The notes: a model not told the origin generated them from the sequence alone. DNA of 19,762 nucleotides from Cytophagales bacterium (GCA_027317105.1 DAHVFH010000142.1:1-19762), one strand, 5' to 3'. Shown: positions 8,701 to 16,707, numbered from the stretch's first letter. Translations and numbers: made by a program.

Positions 8701-9867
8701 CTAAAAACTCCACTTGAGTCTTAAGTAGCCAGCCTTTATAAGCGACTCGAAATTTCCATATTGATTGTATCCATAAAAGAACTGGCCAATTAAATCAATA
8801 TCCAGGTTTTGCATAGCGGAAATAGTAAGTGTTGGATTGATGAAAAAAGCCTCGCTGCCCGGATAGGCAATTACCGACAAGCCGCTATTCAATAAGGGTG
8901 ACACCCTGTAGGTGGCCTGGATGAATGAAGACCACGTGTAGGGCGACAAGTTTCGCACAGTGCCCGGACGTATCCCCACAATAGTGAATCCCGTATCGGG
9001 GTGATAGGATCCTTGTGAGTTGTACATCACCGAACCATTGAAATAAAACTTTGAAATGGAGTAATCCATGGAAATTGCGCCAAGAAACATATCTTGGTAT
9101 GCGCTGTTGAATATCGTTTGAGTTGCTTTGTGAAAATATGTGAGCTCTCCTTTAAAAGAAGCCGTACCTAAGTTGCCGGCCCACCCACTGCCTAACCCCA
9201 AATCGCCTTGAGCAAGACCACCTAAAAACTGAAAATCATAGTTCCACTTATTGATCTTCCACATGCCCGCGCCAACAAAATGATCAATGTCCTTCGCCAT
9301 CTTTGCGGCAACTTCTACACTTGACAATACGCCCGTATAATGGCTTATACGCAGCGCATCTGAACCCGGTCTTTCTTCGTAATCAAAATCGAAAAAAGAA
9401 TAGGCATTGAACCAATCATTTGGATTCCAGGCTAAATTCTTTCCCCAATTGATGCGCTGACGACCAGCTTTAATTTCCCAATTATCCTTTGACCATTGTA
9501 TGTACAATCGGTCAGCCATGGTGTTGAGCAAAACGGATTTGTTGTTGATGGGATTAGCCGATAGATGGAAGTAATCGTTGTTGACATCGATAAAGGCACT
9601 GTAGTCGGGAACTCGCTTCACAAAATCTCCGGTAAACAATCGCGTTCTGAATTGCGCCACCACGGTAATTTCTTTATTGGCATACCAGGCAAAATTGAGG
9701 CGGTTGTGGATGAGGTTTTGAGAAAGTAAACTATCCCCATAATAATTGAGTGAGGGCATATCTTTGAGGTACCCTTTGAAGGAAAATTTTTTAGAGTCCT
9801 CTCCGCCATCTTGGGCGAAGAGCGCCCTTACTGGAAGAAGCACAACGAAAAAAATTCGCAAACGCAT
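8701..9867 (-). CDS. Outer-membrane beta-barrel protein, last gene of the ABC operon
   Basis: A 388 aa protein with signal peptide (residues 1-18, ending ALFAQD) and a C-terminal RLKWSF, the terminal aromatic typical of BAM-assembled barrels. The sequence alternates polar and aromatic residues as in beta-strands. The motif GRQRINWGKNLAWNPNDWFN (135-154) recalls DUF1302-like and alginate/phosphate porin-like barrels that often accompany LolA-like proteins and MMPL or ABC exporters. It starts 2 bases after the stop of the ATPase gene and is almost certainly translated from the same transcript. Inferred role: the outer-membrane partner, channel or acceptor of the export system encoded upstream. 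No substrate can be inferred. Its 3' end abuts the broken yidD fragment. Confidence 0.75.
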   Translation of the reverse strand: MRLRIFFVVLLPVRALFAQDGGEDSKKFSFKGYLKDMPSLNYYGDSLLSQNLIHNRLNFAWYANKEITVVAQFRTRLFTGDFVKRVPDYSAFIDVNNDYFHLSANPINNKSVLLNTMADRLYIQWSKDNWEIKAGRQRINWGKNLAWNPNDWFNAYSFFDFDYEERPGSDALRISHYTGVLSSVEVAAKMAKDIDHFVGAGMWKINKWNYDFQFLGGLAQGDLGLGSGWAGNLGTASFKGELTYFHKATQTIFNSAYQDMFLGAISMDYSISKFYFNGSVMYNSQGSYHPDTGFTIVGIRPGTVRNLSPYTWSSFIQATYRVSPLLNSGLSVIAYPGSEAFFINPTLTISAMQNLDIDLIGQFFYGYNQYGNFESLIKAGYLRLKWSF

Positions 9868-9869
9868 CG

Positions 9870-10556
9870 TTATCGGGTGATATCAGAAATAATAGCGCCA
9901 TCGCGCAAAGTCACCAGTCGCCTTGCTTTGTCCATCACCCGCTGATCGTGAGTAGAAAAAACAAAAGTGGCTTTCTGTTCGCGATTAATTTCTGCCATCA
10001 GATCCAGCAAATTACTGGCGGAAGTAGAATCCAAATTAGCCGTAGGTTCATCGGCTAATATAAATCGAGGATTAGAGGCGAGGGCACGCGCAACCGCTAC
10101 GCGTTGTTGTTGCCCTCCAGAAAGTTCCCCGGGGCGCTGATTTGCTTTATCTACCATTCCCATTCGTGTCAATAATTCAATCGCGCGGATCTCCCGTTCT
10201 TTCTTACTTTTCTTTTGAAGAAGCATGATGAATTCTATATTTTCTTTGGCCGTCAAGACCGGAATAAGATTGTAAGCCTGAAAGACAAAACCAATAGTAT
10301 GCAACCGAAAATCAATCAGATCGCTGTCTTTCATAGTCGTAATGTCGGTTCCGTCTATTTCCACCTTTCCTTGTGTAGGATGATCCAGGCCGCCAAGAAT
10401 ATTCAGCAAGGTTGTTTTGCCACACCCCGAAGGGCCGACTATGGCTGTAAATTCGCCCTCTTCAATGCGCAAGGTCACTCCGTTTAATGCGTTAACGGGT
10501 ACTGTTGTTTTATGATAAACTTTTGAAACTTCCGTTGCCTGGATAAGTGTTGCCAT
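9870..10556 (-). CDS. ABC transporter ATP-binding protein, LolD/MacB type
   Basis: A 228 aa cytoplasmic ATPase. Walker A GPSGCGKTT is at residues 41-49, the Q-loop glutamine at 93, the signature LSGGQ at 145-149, Walker B ILADEP at 166-171 and the H-loop histidine (STHD) at 203. The size and the VFQAYNLIPVLTAKEN stretch place it in the LolD/MacB/FtsE group, which powers mechanotransmission exporters with FtsX-type permeases rather than channel transporters. It lies 27 bases after the second permease and 2 bases before the outer-membrane protein. It should dimerise beneath the two permeases encoded upstream. The LolD-like name is by similarity only: Bacteroidota have several such ATPases per genome, and this operon has its own regulator. 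Confidence 0.92.
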   Translation of the reverse strand: MATLIQATEVSKVYHKTTVPVNALNGVTLRIEEGEFTAIVGPSGCGKTTLLNILGGLDHPTQGKVEIDGTDITTMKDSDLIDFRLHTIGFVFQAYNLIPVLTAKENIEFIMLLQKKSKKEREIRAIELLTRMGMVDKANQRPGELSGGQQQRVAVARALASNPRFILADEPTANLDSTSASNLLDLMAEINREQKATFVFSTHDQRVMDKARRLVTLRDGAIISDITR

Positions 10557-10583
10557 TCGACTTCTATTTATTAGTTGAACTTT

Positions 10584-11795
10584 TCATAAGGAGTGGATTG
10601 CCTCTACCGGATCATATTGAATTGCCTTCCATGCCGGATAGATGGATGCCAAAAGGGCGGTGATCAAAACTCCAATTACAATTTGTGAATAATCGGTCAG
10701 CCCTAAACTTGGATAGAGAATGTTTTCATATCCGATCGCCTCTAAGCCTTTAGAATAGTTCGAAAGGTCAATCCCCTTTTCGCCTAAATAGGAGACCGTA
10801 GCGTATCCTGCCAACAGCCCCAATGGTCCGCCCACCAAGGAAAGAAAAATAGTTTCAATCATGATCATGGTAAATACACGGCTTCGTTTCATGCCTAAGG
10901 CCATCAATACGCCCAGTTCGCGGATGCGTTCCAATACGGCCATTAACATCGTGTTGATTATGCCAAAAGCTAGTGCCAACATAATGATGACAATAAGTAT
11001 TTTAAGAATGGCGCCCATCCATTCCTGCATAAATACCAATGAAGGCGAAAGTTCTTGCCACGATTCTGTTTTTTCATCAGGAAACATTTTTGTTAATTGA
11101 TTGGACAAAGCAAGGTCATCTGTGCCGACAGTAGTCGTATAAGCAATTTCATGAACCGCATCGGGAATGCCCAGCAATTGATTGATGTCTTCGCGCAATA
11201 CAAAGGCGGATGATTCATTGATTACCAAAGAAGCGGCATGCAAAATGCCCGCTACCCGAAATCGACCTGCCGTGATGTTTCCATGGACATCTTGAAAGGT
11301 CAACACCACTTTTGATTTGGCTTTTACCTTCAATTTTTCCGCCAGCTTCTCCCCGATGAGCACGGGATGCGAAACGTGAGGGAAATATTCCCCGTCTGCC
11401 ACCAGTGAACCTAATTGCGTCACTTGAGCCTCCTCTTCAGGATCTACACCAACTATTTTTACACCCGTAGCTTGCCGGGATGAGGAGATCATTCCGTTCA
11501 CGATACTCCGCTCGCAAATCTTTTTTACTGATTTCTGTTGGCTTAAATAGGTAAGGATTTTTTCAGGATTGTGAATGCTATATTTAATGTTCTGGTCTTT
11601 ATCGAATTCGGGATGATGGATTTGCCCATTCGAAATTTCATGTTGAATGGCTGATTGGATATAGCCCGTCAAAAAACTTTGCATGAAGCCGCCCCCAAAA
11701 GCCAGTGCCCAAATGCCCACGATCATGCTTCCGATAACCACTCCGCTTCGGGCTTTGTTGCGCCAAACATTTCGCCAAGCAATTCTTGCTAACAT
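10584..11795 (-). CDS. ABC transporter permease, FtsX/LolE-like (second of two)
   Basis: A 403 aa inner-membrane protein with MacB/LolE topology. There is one N-terminal membrane helix (about residues 18-38) after the short basic start ARIAWRNVWRNKARS. A large periplasmic domain follows (about 40-265), then three helices in the C-terminal FtsX domain (KILIVIIMLALAFGIINTML; IETIFLSLVGGPLGLLAGY; IVIGVLITALLASIYPAW). The coupling segment ERIRELGVLMALGMKRSRV is canonical for the family. The end DPVEAIHSL matches the sister permease ending NPVESMRS. The gene starts 13 bases after the first permease stops. The two are diverged paralogues and probably form a heterodimer, as LolC/LolE do. Confidence 0.9.
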   Translation of the reverse strand: MLARIAWRNVWRNKARSGVVIGSMIVGIWALAFGGGFMQSFLTGYIQSAIQHEISNGQIHHPEFDKDQNIKYSIHNPEKILTYLSQQKSVKKICERSIVNGMISSSRQATGVKIVGVDPEEEAQVTQLGSLVADGEYFPHVSHPVLIGEKLAEKLKVKAKSKVVLTFQDVHGNITAGRFRVAGILHAASLVINESSAFVLREDINQLLGIPDAVHEIAYTTTVGTDDLALSNQLTKMFPDEKTESWQELSPSLVFMQEWMGAILKILIVIIMLALAFGIINTMLMAVLERIRELGVLMALGMKRSRVFTMIMIETIFLSLVGGPLGLLAGYATVSYLGEKGIDLSNYSKGLEAIGYENILYPSLGLTDYSQIVIGVLITALLASIYPAWKAIQYDPVEAIHSL

Positions 11796-11808
11796 ATTAT
11801 TTTATCAT

Positions 11809-13032
11809 TTAGGATCGCATCGATTCGACCGGGTTCATTTTATAAATCGTCCAAAGCGGATAAGCCGAAAGCACGATGGCCATTATAAAAATGGCGTAGG
11901 CTTGGTTGGTAAATATGACAGGGTCCAATGAAAAGGGATACACGGCTTCCACGCCAAAACTTTCTATTGCTTTGGCAGCCTCCTTTCCGTAGTGGATGGG
12001 GTGAAAATGAAAATAGGTGAGGATCGGCAGGGAAAGAATTATTCCCGTGAGCACGCCCACAGTCGTCATCATTGAAATCTCCAGAAAGATCACGGCCTGT
12101 AGCCGGAGCCGCTGCATCCCCACTGCCATCATCACGCCAAATTCGTATTTCCGCTCTGCCGTCATCATCAAATAAGTACCAAACATTCCGAAGCCAATGA
12201 CGAGATAAAGTACCCAGAGCATCACCTTGCCGCTGATGTTATCCAATTCAATACTTTGTAACAAGTCGGGCACCAACTCTTTCCATCCCATCACTTCATA
12301 GACCTTCGCATCTATTTCACTTTTTAATTGTGCGACCACCCGATCGGTATTGTCGGGTTTATTTATTAGAAGCGATACACTGGTAACCAAGCCGGGAGCG
12401 GCATAAAACCATTGCGCCTTAGGCAAGGCCATATAAATCAATTGGTTGTTTTGAAAGGGAAGTGGAAAGCGGGCAATACCCCTTACTGGAAAAAGCCCAG
12501 CCGCATTGGCGCCATGATAGCCTTGGCTAATCAAGGTAAGGGTATCACCTACTTGTGCATTTAGATATTCAGCCAAACCTTGTGCCAGCAAAATTCCATC
12601 ATCATCAGATTTAATAAAGGTGCCTTGCACGATTTTCTCTTTTACACGTGTCAGCTCATTTTCTTTGTCAGGATCAACACCCATAACCAGCGTTCCTTTC
12701 GTTTGACTTTGAAACGAAGCTAGGGCGAATGATTCCAGGCGGGGCACATCCAACTTTAGTCCTTGCAAATGGCTTACCTTTTTCTGAAGGAGAGCGTCAT
12801 ATTCAAAGCTATTATCAATGACTTTGTCGTTCCAGTATCCCTGTTTGTGAATTTGAATATATCCTGTATAAAAACGCACGGAATTATCGATCATGCGGGC
12901 ATACGAACCCAACTGCATGGATCGCATAACACATGCCAGTAACACCGCGAAGGTGATGGAAAGAATAGTGATGAGCGACCTTCTTTTATTCCTCCAGATA
13001 TTGCGCCAAGCCAGTAGAAAATACATCGTCAT
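11809..13032 (-). CDS. ABC transporter permease, FtsX/LolC-like (first of two)
   Basis: A 407 aa inner-membrane protein of the same family as the next gene. The N-terminal helix lies at about residues 19-37, after LAWRNIWRNKRRS. A periplasmic domain spans about 40-270, followed by three C-terminal helices (VMLWVLYLVIGFGMFGTYLMM; EISMMTTVGVLTGIILSLPIL; AIFIMAIVLSAYPLW). The coupling segment ERKYEFGVMMAVGMQRLRL is intact. The ATG at 13032 is 27 bases after the LolA-like gene; a second Met two codons later is an equally possible start. With its sister and the ATPase it should make an exporter that extracts or pushes a substrate from the outer leaflet of the inner membrane or the periplasm. Confidence 0.9.
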   Translation of the reverse strand: MTMYFLLAWRNIWRNKRRSLITILSITFAVLLACVMRSMQLGSYARMIDNSVRFYTGYIQIHKQGYWNDKVIDNSFEYDALLQKKVSHLQGLKLDVPRLESFALASFQSQTKGTLVMGVDPDKENELTRVKEKIVQGTFIKSDDDGILLAQGLAEYLNAQVGDTLTLISQGYHGANAAGLFPVRGIARFPLPFQNNQLIYMALPKAQWFYAAPGLVTSVSLLINKPDNTDRVVAQLKSEIDAKVYEVMGWKELVPDLLQSIELDNISGKVMLWVLYLVIGFGMFGTYLMMTAERKYEFGVMMAVGMQRLRLQAVIFLEISMMTTVGVLTGIILSLPILTYFHFHPIHYGKEAAKAIESFGVEAVYPFSLDPVIFTNQAYAIFIMAIVLSAYPLWTIYKMNPVESMRS

Positions 13033-13059
13033 TTACCGATTTGCGTGAGTCAATTAATT

Positions 13060-13800
13060 TTATCGTACTCGCTTCATGCTTTGCATAGAATAAAAATCCT
13101 CTTTCAAATTCAGATCGAATTCTAATTCGATATATTCGATCACTGTTCGTTGTCGCGGATTATCGTGAGGAATCATTTCCAGCCGACAAGGCAATACCCG
13201 GCCACCAATAGGACGAATGTCGGACATCATCAACGTGTTCACCAAGGCACCATCCTCATCGAAATAACGAACCAACAATTGATTGAATTCTTTTTTTTCA
13301 ACAAAGGCAATCACTTTACCCCAAACTACTGCGGCATCGGGCTTGGGGATCAATTCAATTTGATAGGCATCCATTCCTGAAATTATTGTATCCTTCTTTA
13401 ATGTTTGAATATAATCATTGACTATGGAAGACTGTTTTACAAGATCATCATTAGTGAAGTCCGAACCCATCCACGATTGCAACATCATGGAAGGTGGAAG
13501 TTTCACTACCCGGTCGATCGTTGGCTGCCAATTCCACATTTCTGTTTTCCTTTTTAAAAATACTTGGCCTTTATCTCGCACAGGGGAGGTAATCAAAATC
13601 AAACTAAACTCTCTTCCGAGAACCCATCCTTTCATCGTTACTTCTCTTTTCCAGTCTGGGCGGATGACGGTCATGCGCATGACTGACCGGTTGGAATTTC
13701 CTTGCATCTTGTCATCCATTTTTTTGATAATCTCTTTTGCCGTTTGTCCATAAAGCGAAACAGTGCTGATGAAGAGAATAAAGAGCAGAAGTTTTTTCAT
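13060..13800 (-). CDS. LolA-like outer membrane lipoprotein-sorting protein
   Basis: A 246 aa periplasmic protein with a cleavable signal peptide (residues 1-19, LLLFILFISTVSLYGQ) and no lipobox. The body is the LolA-like fold of the family called outer membrane lipoprotein-sorting protein: an N-terminal helix, KEIIKKMDDKM, then long antiparallel strands. It contains MGSDFTNDDLV, a motif that recurs in this family. Known relatives accompany MMPL/RND or LolCDE-type transporters and are thought to carry hydrophobic ligands. Its ATG overlaps the stop of the TetR gene as ATGA, so the two are translationally coupled. Inferred role: the periplasmic shuttle between the permeases and the outer-membrane protein. 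It is a divergent member, not the housekeeping LolA. Confidence 0.8.
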   Translation of the reverse strand: MKKLLLFILFISTVSLYGQTAKEIIKKMDDKMQGNSNRSVMRMTVIRPDWKREVTMKGWVLGREFSLILITSPVRDKGQVFLKRKTEMWNWQPTIDRVVKLPPSMMLQSWMGSDFTNDDLVKQSSIVNDYIQTLKKDTIISGMDAYQIELIPKPDAAVVWGKVIAFVEKKEFNQLLVRYFDEDGALVNTLMMSDIRPIGGRVLPCRLEMIPHDNPRQRTVIEYIELEFDLNLKEDFYSMQSMKRVR

Positions 13801-14387
13801 GAATTATTTTTTCGTTTGCAATATTTATTGATCATCGTTTTTTCCAATTCATTGAGCGGATAATCTTCACGAATCACCATGGCTTGCATGCCAATGCCAT
13901 CAAATAAGGCTGCTAACAATCGTGCCTCACCCAATGGATCTTCAAAGCCCATTTGCTCCAACAACTTTTGTATCAACATAATATAGCCTTGCATTTTTTC
14001 CACCGCCATTGTGTGCACAAACTTATACATATCAATTTTTAAGGTTACTTCGGTAATCAGCCGCCAATGGTCAGGTCGTTCGCGCATTTCCTTAAAAAAC
14101 CATTTGATCAAGTTTTCCAACATCACCTTAGGATCTTCCGAAAATATAGGGGCAATAATTTGATCACCTTCCGACATCGCATCCTGAACGAGTTTCTCTA
14201 ATAAGGATTCTTTACTCTCAAAATAATTATAGAGAAGTCCTTTGGAGACCCCAGCTTTTTTTGCGATCTGTGCAATGCTGGTGGATTCGTATCCCTGCCT
14301 TGCAATCAATGAAAAAGCTGCTTCCGATATTTTTCTAATCGCTTCCTGCCTAATTTCTTCGTTTTTAGAGTTATTTCGGGGACTCAT
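13797..14387 (-). CDS. TetR/AcrR-family transcriptional regulator
   Basis: A 196 aa repressor, first gene of the six-gene operon. The N-terminal TetR helix-turn-helix is TSIAQIAKKAGVSKGLLYNYFESKESLL, followed by an all-helical ligand domain. I choose the ATG at 14387 over an upstream in-frame start at 14420. The longer version would begin inside the candidate -7 element (14418-14425), and its extra codons would cover the candidate operator. The stop overlaps the LolA-like ATG by four bases. It probably represses its own operon until it binds a ligand, which may be the exported compound or a lipid. The ligand is unknown. Confidence 0.9.
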   Translation of the reverse strand: MSPRNNSKNEEIRQEAIRKISEAAFSLIARQGYESTSIAQIAKKAGVSKGLLYNYFESKESLLEKLVQDAMSEGDQIIAPIFSEDPKVMLENLIKWFFKEMRERPDHWRLITEVTLKIDMYKFVHTMAVEKMQGYIMLIQKLLEQMGFEDPLGEARLLAALFDGIGMQAMVIREDYPLNELEKTMINKYCKRKNNS

Positions 14388-14391
14388 TTTA

Positions 14392-14409
14392 TGACTGAAC
14401 GGTTGGTCA
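14392..14409. promoter_or_regulatory. Candidate TetR operator
   Basis: TGACTGAAC-GGTTGGTCA is an 18 bp imperfect palindrome: 12 of 18 positions match its own reverse complement, with perfect TGAC/GTCA ends. TetR-family operators of the TGACnGnnCnGTCA kind look like this. It sits just after the predicted transcript start and 5 bases before the TetR ATG, where a bound repressor would block its own operon. Confidence 0.55.
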
Positions 14410-14417
14410 ATATTAAA

Positions 14418-14447
14418 CAAATATGTTTAGTATGCAAAACCACCAAG
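14418..14447 (-). promoter_or_regulatory. Candidate promoter of the TetR-ABC operon
   Basis: On the minus strand CTTG (14444-14447), an 18 nt spacer and CATATTTG (14418-14425) match the Bacteroidota TTG / TAnnTTTG pattern with one change. The expected transcript start, near 14410, falls at the edge of the candidate operator. Confidence 0.5.
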
Positions 14448-14571
14448 AAGAAAATTTAAAATTTAATTTGATCCTAATGGTCGCTGACGAGAACTCCAAA
14501 AGAAAAAATCCGTTATAACTTCCCCACCCATCAAACACTTACCAAAGAGGTAATTTCATCCGTCATATTCT

Positions 14572-14579
14572 TAAATTTG
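14572..14579 (+). promoter_or_regulatory. Candidate yidD promoter -7 element
   Basis: TAAATTTG is an exact TAnnTTTG match. It predicts a transcript start near 14586, after the upstream TTG codon (14577) and 12 bases before the GTG at 14598, and so favours the GTG start. No -33 TTG is seen at the usual distance. Confidence 0.4.
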
Positions 14580-14597
14580 AGTTTCCTAACCACAGTC

Positions 14598-14822
14598 GTG
14601 TTAAAAAAATTTTTTATACTTCCCATCCGCTTTTACCAGTTATCAATTTCACCAATGCTGGGTGCGCACTGTCGCCATACACCAACATGTTCGCAATACA
14701 CGATTGAAGCGATAATGGAATGGGGGATTTTGAAAGGAACATGGCTGGGCATAAAACGAATAGGCCGCTGTCATCCGTGGGGAACGAGCGGCTATGATCC
14801 TGTTCCGAAGAAAAAAAATTGA
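14598..14822 (+). CDS. yidD: Membrane protein insertion efficiency factor YidD
   Basis: YidD is a small inner-membrane-associated protein that assists YidC-dependent insertion. The family signature is complete: an amphipathic N-terminal helix (LKKFFILPIRFYQLSISPMLG), then HCRHTPTCSQYTIEAI, the KGTWLGIKRIGRCHP stretch and a terminal GYDPVP. The product is 74 aa from the GTG at 14598 or 81 aa from an in-frame TTG at 14577. I prefer the GTG because a TAAATTTG -7 element overlaps the TTG. The gene diverges from the TetR operon. It is not next to rnpA, its common neighbour in other bacteria. A broken relative of its 5' end lies at 8637-8688. Confidence 0.92.
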   Translation: MLKKFFILPIRFYQLSISPMLGAHCRHTPTCSQYTIEAIMEWGILKGTWLGIKRIGRCHPWGTSGYDPVPKKKN

Positions 14823-14827
14823 CGCTG

Positions 14828-14883
14828 GATGCTGGAAGCTTGTAGTTAACCGAACTCGAATGAACGACTCAGAATCCAGCATC
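14828..14883. terminator. Inverted repeat downstream of yidD
   Basis: GATGCTGG (14828-14835) and CCAGCATC (14876-14883) are perfect 8 bp arms 40 bases apart, starting 6 bases after the yidD stop. There is no T-run, so it may be a repeat element rather than an intrinsic terminator. The segment 14821-14883 shares blocks with 17459-17516. Confidence 0.35.
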
Positions 14884-14920
14884 GAGAGTGCAGTATCCCG
14901 CGTCCTCGCATAATTTCCTT

Positions 14921-14950
14921 TTTGTTTTATACCTCAATCGGTTACATTTA
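14921..14950 (+). promoter_or_regulatory. Candidate promoter of the GMC dehydrogenase gene
   Basis: TTTG (14921-14924), an 18 nt spacer, then TACATTTA (14943-14950) resembles the Bacteroidota consensus. The predicted start near 14957 gives a leader of about ten bases to the ATG at 14968. Confidence 0.45.
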
Positions 14951-14967
14951 GCAATCAAAAAAATGTT

Positions 14968-16707
14968 ATGCCTGATTTCCAAATCAAAAAAAATCCTAAA
15001 ACGTACGATGTTTGCATTGTTGGCTCAGGTGCCGGTGGTGGAATGTCTGCTTATGTACTGGCGAATGCCGGCCTGAAGGTCCTGTTGCTCGAAGCTGGTC
15101 CAATGTATGACCCGGCCAAAAATGTAATGCAACTGAAATGGCCGTGGGAATCGCCACGCAGAGGCGCAAGTACAAATTACCGAAATTTTGGAGACTTTGA
15201 TGCCGCCTATGGTGGATGGGAACTCGAAGGCGAACCCTACACCCACAAAAACGACACCAAGTTCGATTGGTTTCGATCGCGCATGTTGGGGGGGCGCACC
15301 AACCACTGGGGAAGGATTTCATTGCGGTTCGGCCCAAAAGATTTTAAACGGAAAAGCATTGACGGCCTAGGCGATGATTGGCCAATTGGCTACGAGGATG
15401 TGGCTCCTTATTATGATAAAGTTGACAAATTGATTGGCGTATTCGGCTCAAAAGAGAATTTGCCGAATGATCCTGACAGTATCTTCCTCCCACCTCCGAA
15501 ACCCCGATTGCATGAACTCTTTATTAAAGAGGCGGGCACGTCATTAAACATTCCCGTGATTCCCTCAAGGTTATCCATTCTTACCAAGCCTATTAATAAG
15601 GAGCGTGGTGCCTGTTTTTTCTGTTCGCAATGTAGCCGGGGCTGCACGGTGTATGGCGATTTTTCGTCTTCTTCTGTGTTAGTGAAGCCGGCAATTAATA
15701 CGGGCAATGTGGACGTGATAGCTAACGCCATGGCGCGTGAAGTCTTGACCGATTCAGGTGGAAAAGCAACGGGAGTATCGTACGTCAACAAAGACGACAT
15801 GCAGGAATATGAAGTAACGGCCAAAGTAGTGGTACTTGCCGCCAGTGCCTGTGAGTCAGCAAGGTTATTGCTCAACTCAAAATCGGCAACCCATCCGAAT
15901 GGGCTTGCCAATGCAAGTAATATGGTTGGCAAATATTTACATGACTCCACTGGCTCTGCCATGGGCGGCTTCCTGCCCAAATTAGTTGGCCGAAAGCGCT
16001 ACAACGAAGATGGGGTTGGTGGCATGCACGTGTACACCCCTTGGTGGCTTGACAATAAAAAATTAGATTTTGCAAGAGGCTACCACATCGAATATTGGGG
16101 TGGCATGGGTATGCCTGGATATGGTTTCGGATTTGGCATGCAAGGCACGAACGGAAAATATCCGGGGCGTGATGGCAAACCGAAAGAGGCCGGTGGATAT
16201 GGTGCGAGTTTAAAAGATGATTATCGCTATTTCTATGGTGCCTCGTTTGGGATGGCAGGCCGCGGTGAGGCCATCGCCAGGGAAGACAACTACTGTGAGA
16301 TCGATCCGAAGACAGTGGATAAATTCGGAATCCCAGTTCTACGATTTAATTACACGTGGAGTGAGCATGAAGTAAATCAGGCCAAACACATGCAAGAAAC
16401 GTTTGAAGAAGTCATTCACAAAATGGGTGGCGTGGTAACCTGGGGCAAGAGTGGTAAAGAGAATGATTACGGTTTGGAGGCGCCTGGCAGGATCATCCAT
16501 GAAGTGGGCACAACCCGCATGGGCAATGACCCGACAAAATCAGCAGTTAACAAATTCAATCAGGCTCATGATTGTAAAAATTTATTTGTAGTGGATGGAG
16601 GCCCCTTCGTATCGCAAGCGGATAAAAACCCGACATGGACAATTCTAGCACTGGCCATGCGCGCTTCAGAATATATGATTGATGAATTGAAAAAACAAAA
16701 TATATAG
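14968..16707 (+). CDS. GMC oxidoreductase, FAD-dependent sugar dehydrogenase large subunit
   Basis: A 579 aa FAD enzyme of the glucose-methanol-choline family. The Rossmann motif VGSGAGGG is at residues 18-25, with the ribose-binding E42 in LLLEAG. The C-terminal domain has the catalytic pair H511 (HEVGTTRMG) and N554 (KNPTWT). Cys216, 219, 222 and 226 give CFFCSQCSRGC, whose C-x5-C-x3-C spacing is that of the three cysteines binding the 3Fe-4S cluster in FAD glucose dehydrogenase. The protein has no signal peptide. The next gene is a Tat-targeted subunit 3, so export by piggy-back is expected, as in known FAD-GDH, gluconate dehydrogenase and glucoside 3-dehydrogenase complexes. The substrate is probably a sugar or glycoside; with a Gfo/Idh/MocA neighbour, C3 oxidation of a glucoside is an attractive guess. 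No cytochrome c subunit is encoded here. Confidence 0.92.
   Translation: MPDFQIKKNPKTYDVCIVGSGAGGGMSAYVLANAGLKVLLLEAGPMYDPAKNVMQLKWPWESPRRGASTNYRNFGDFDAAYGGWELEGEPYTHKNDTKFDWFRSRMLGGRTNHWGRISLRFGPKDFKRKSIDGLGDDWPIGYEDVAPYYDKVDKLIGVFGSKENLPNDPDSIFLPPPKPRLHELFIKEAGTSLNIPVIPSRLSILTKPINKERGACFFCSQCSRGCTVYGDFSSSSVLVKPAINTGNVDVIANAMAREVLTDSGGKATGVSYVNKDDMQEYEVTAKVVVLAASACESARLLLNSKSATHPNGLANASNMVGKYLHDSTGSAMGGFLPKLVGRKRYNEDGVGGMHVYTPWWLDNKKLDFARGYHIEYWGGMGMPGYGFGFGMQGTNGKYPGRDGKPKEAGGYGASLKDDYRYFYGASFGMAGRGEAIAREDNYCEIDPKTVDKFGIPVLRFNYTWSEHEVNQAKHMQETFEEVIHKMGGVVTWGKSGKENDYGLEAPGRIIHEVGTTRMGNDPTKSAVNKFNQAHDCKNLFVVDGGPFVSQADKNPTWTILALAMRASEYMIDELKKQNI

Noticed and set aside
13060..13800. Assigning the LolA-like gene as housekeeping lolA and the permeases as lolC/lolE
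   Set aside because: The proteins match the broader LolA-like and FtsX families, but the dedicated TetR regulator and operon-encoded barrel point to a specialised paralogous system, so gene symbols were left empty.
15411..15980. 189-codon frame on the minus strand inside the GMC gene
   Set aside because: It is fully antisense to a well-conserved enzyme with intact motifs, and its residue pattern is what the complementary codons of the dehydrogenase would give.
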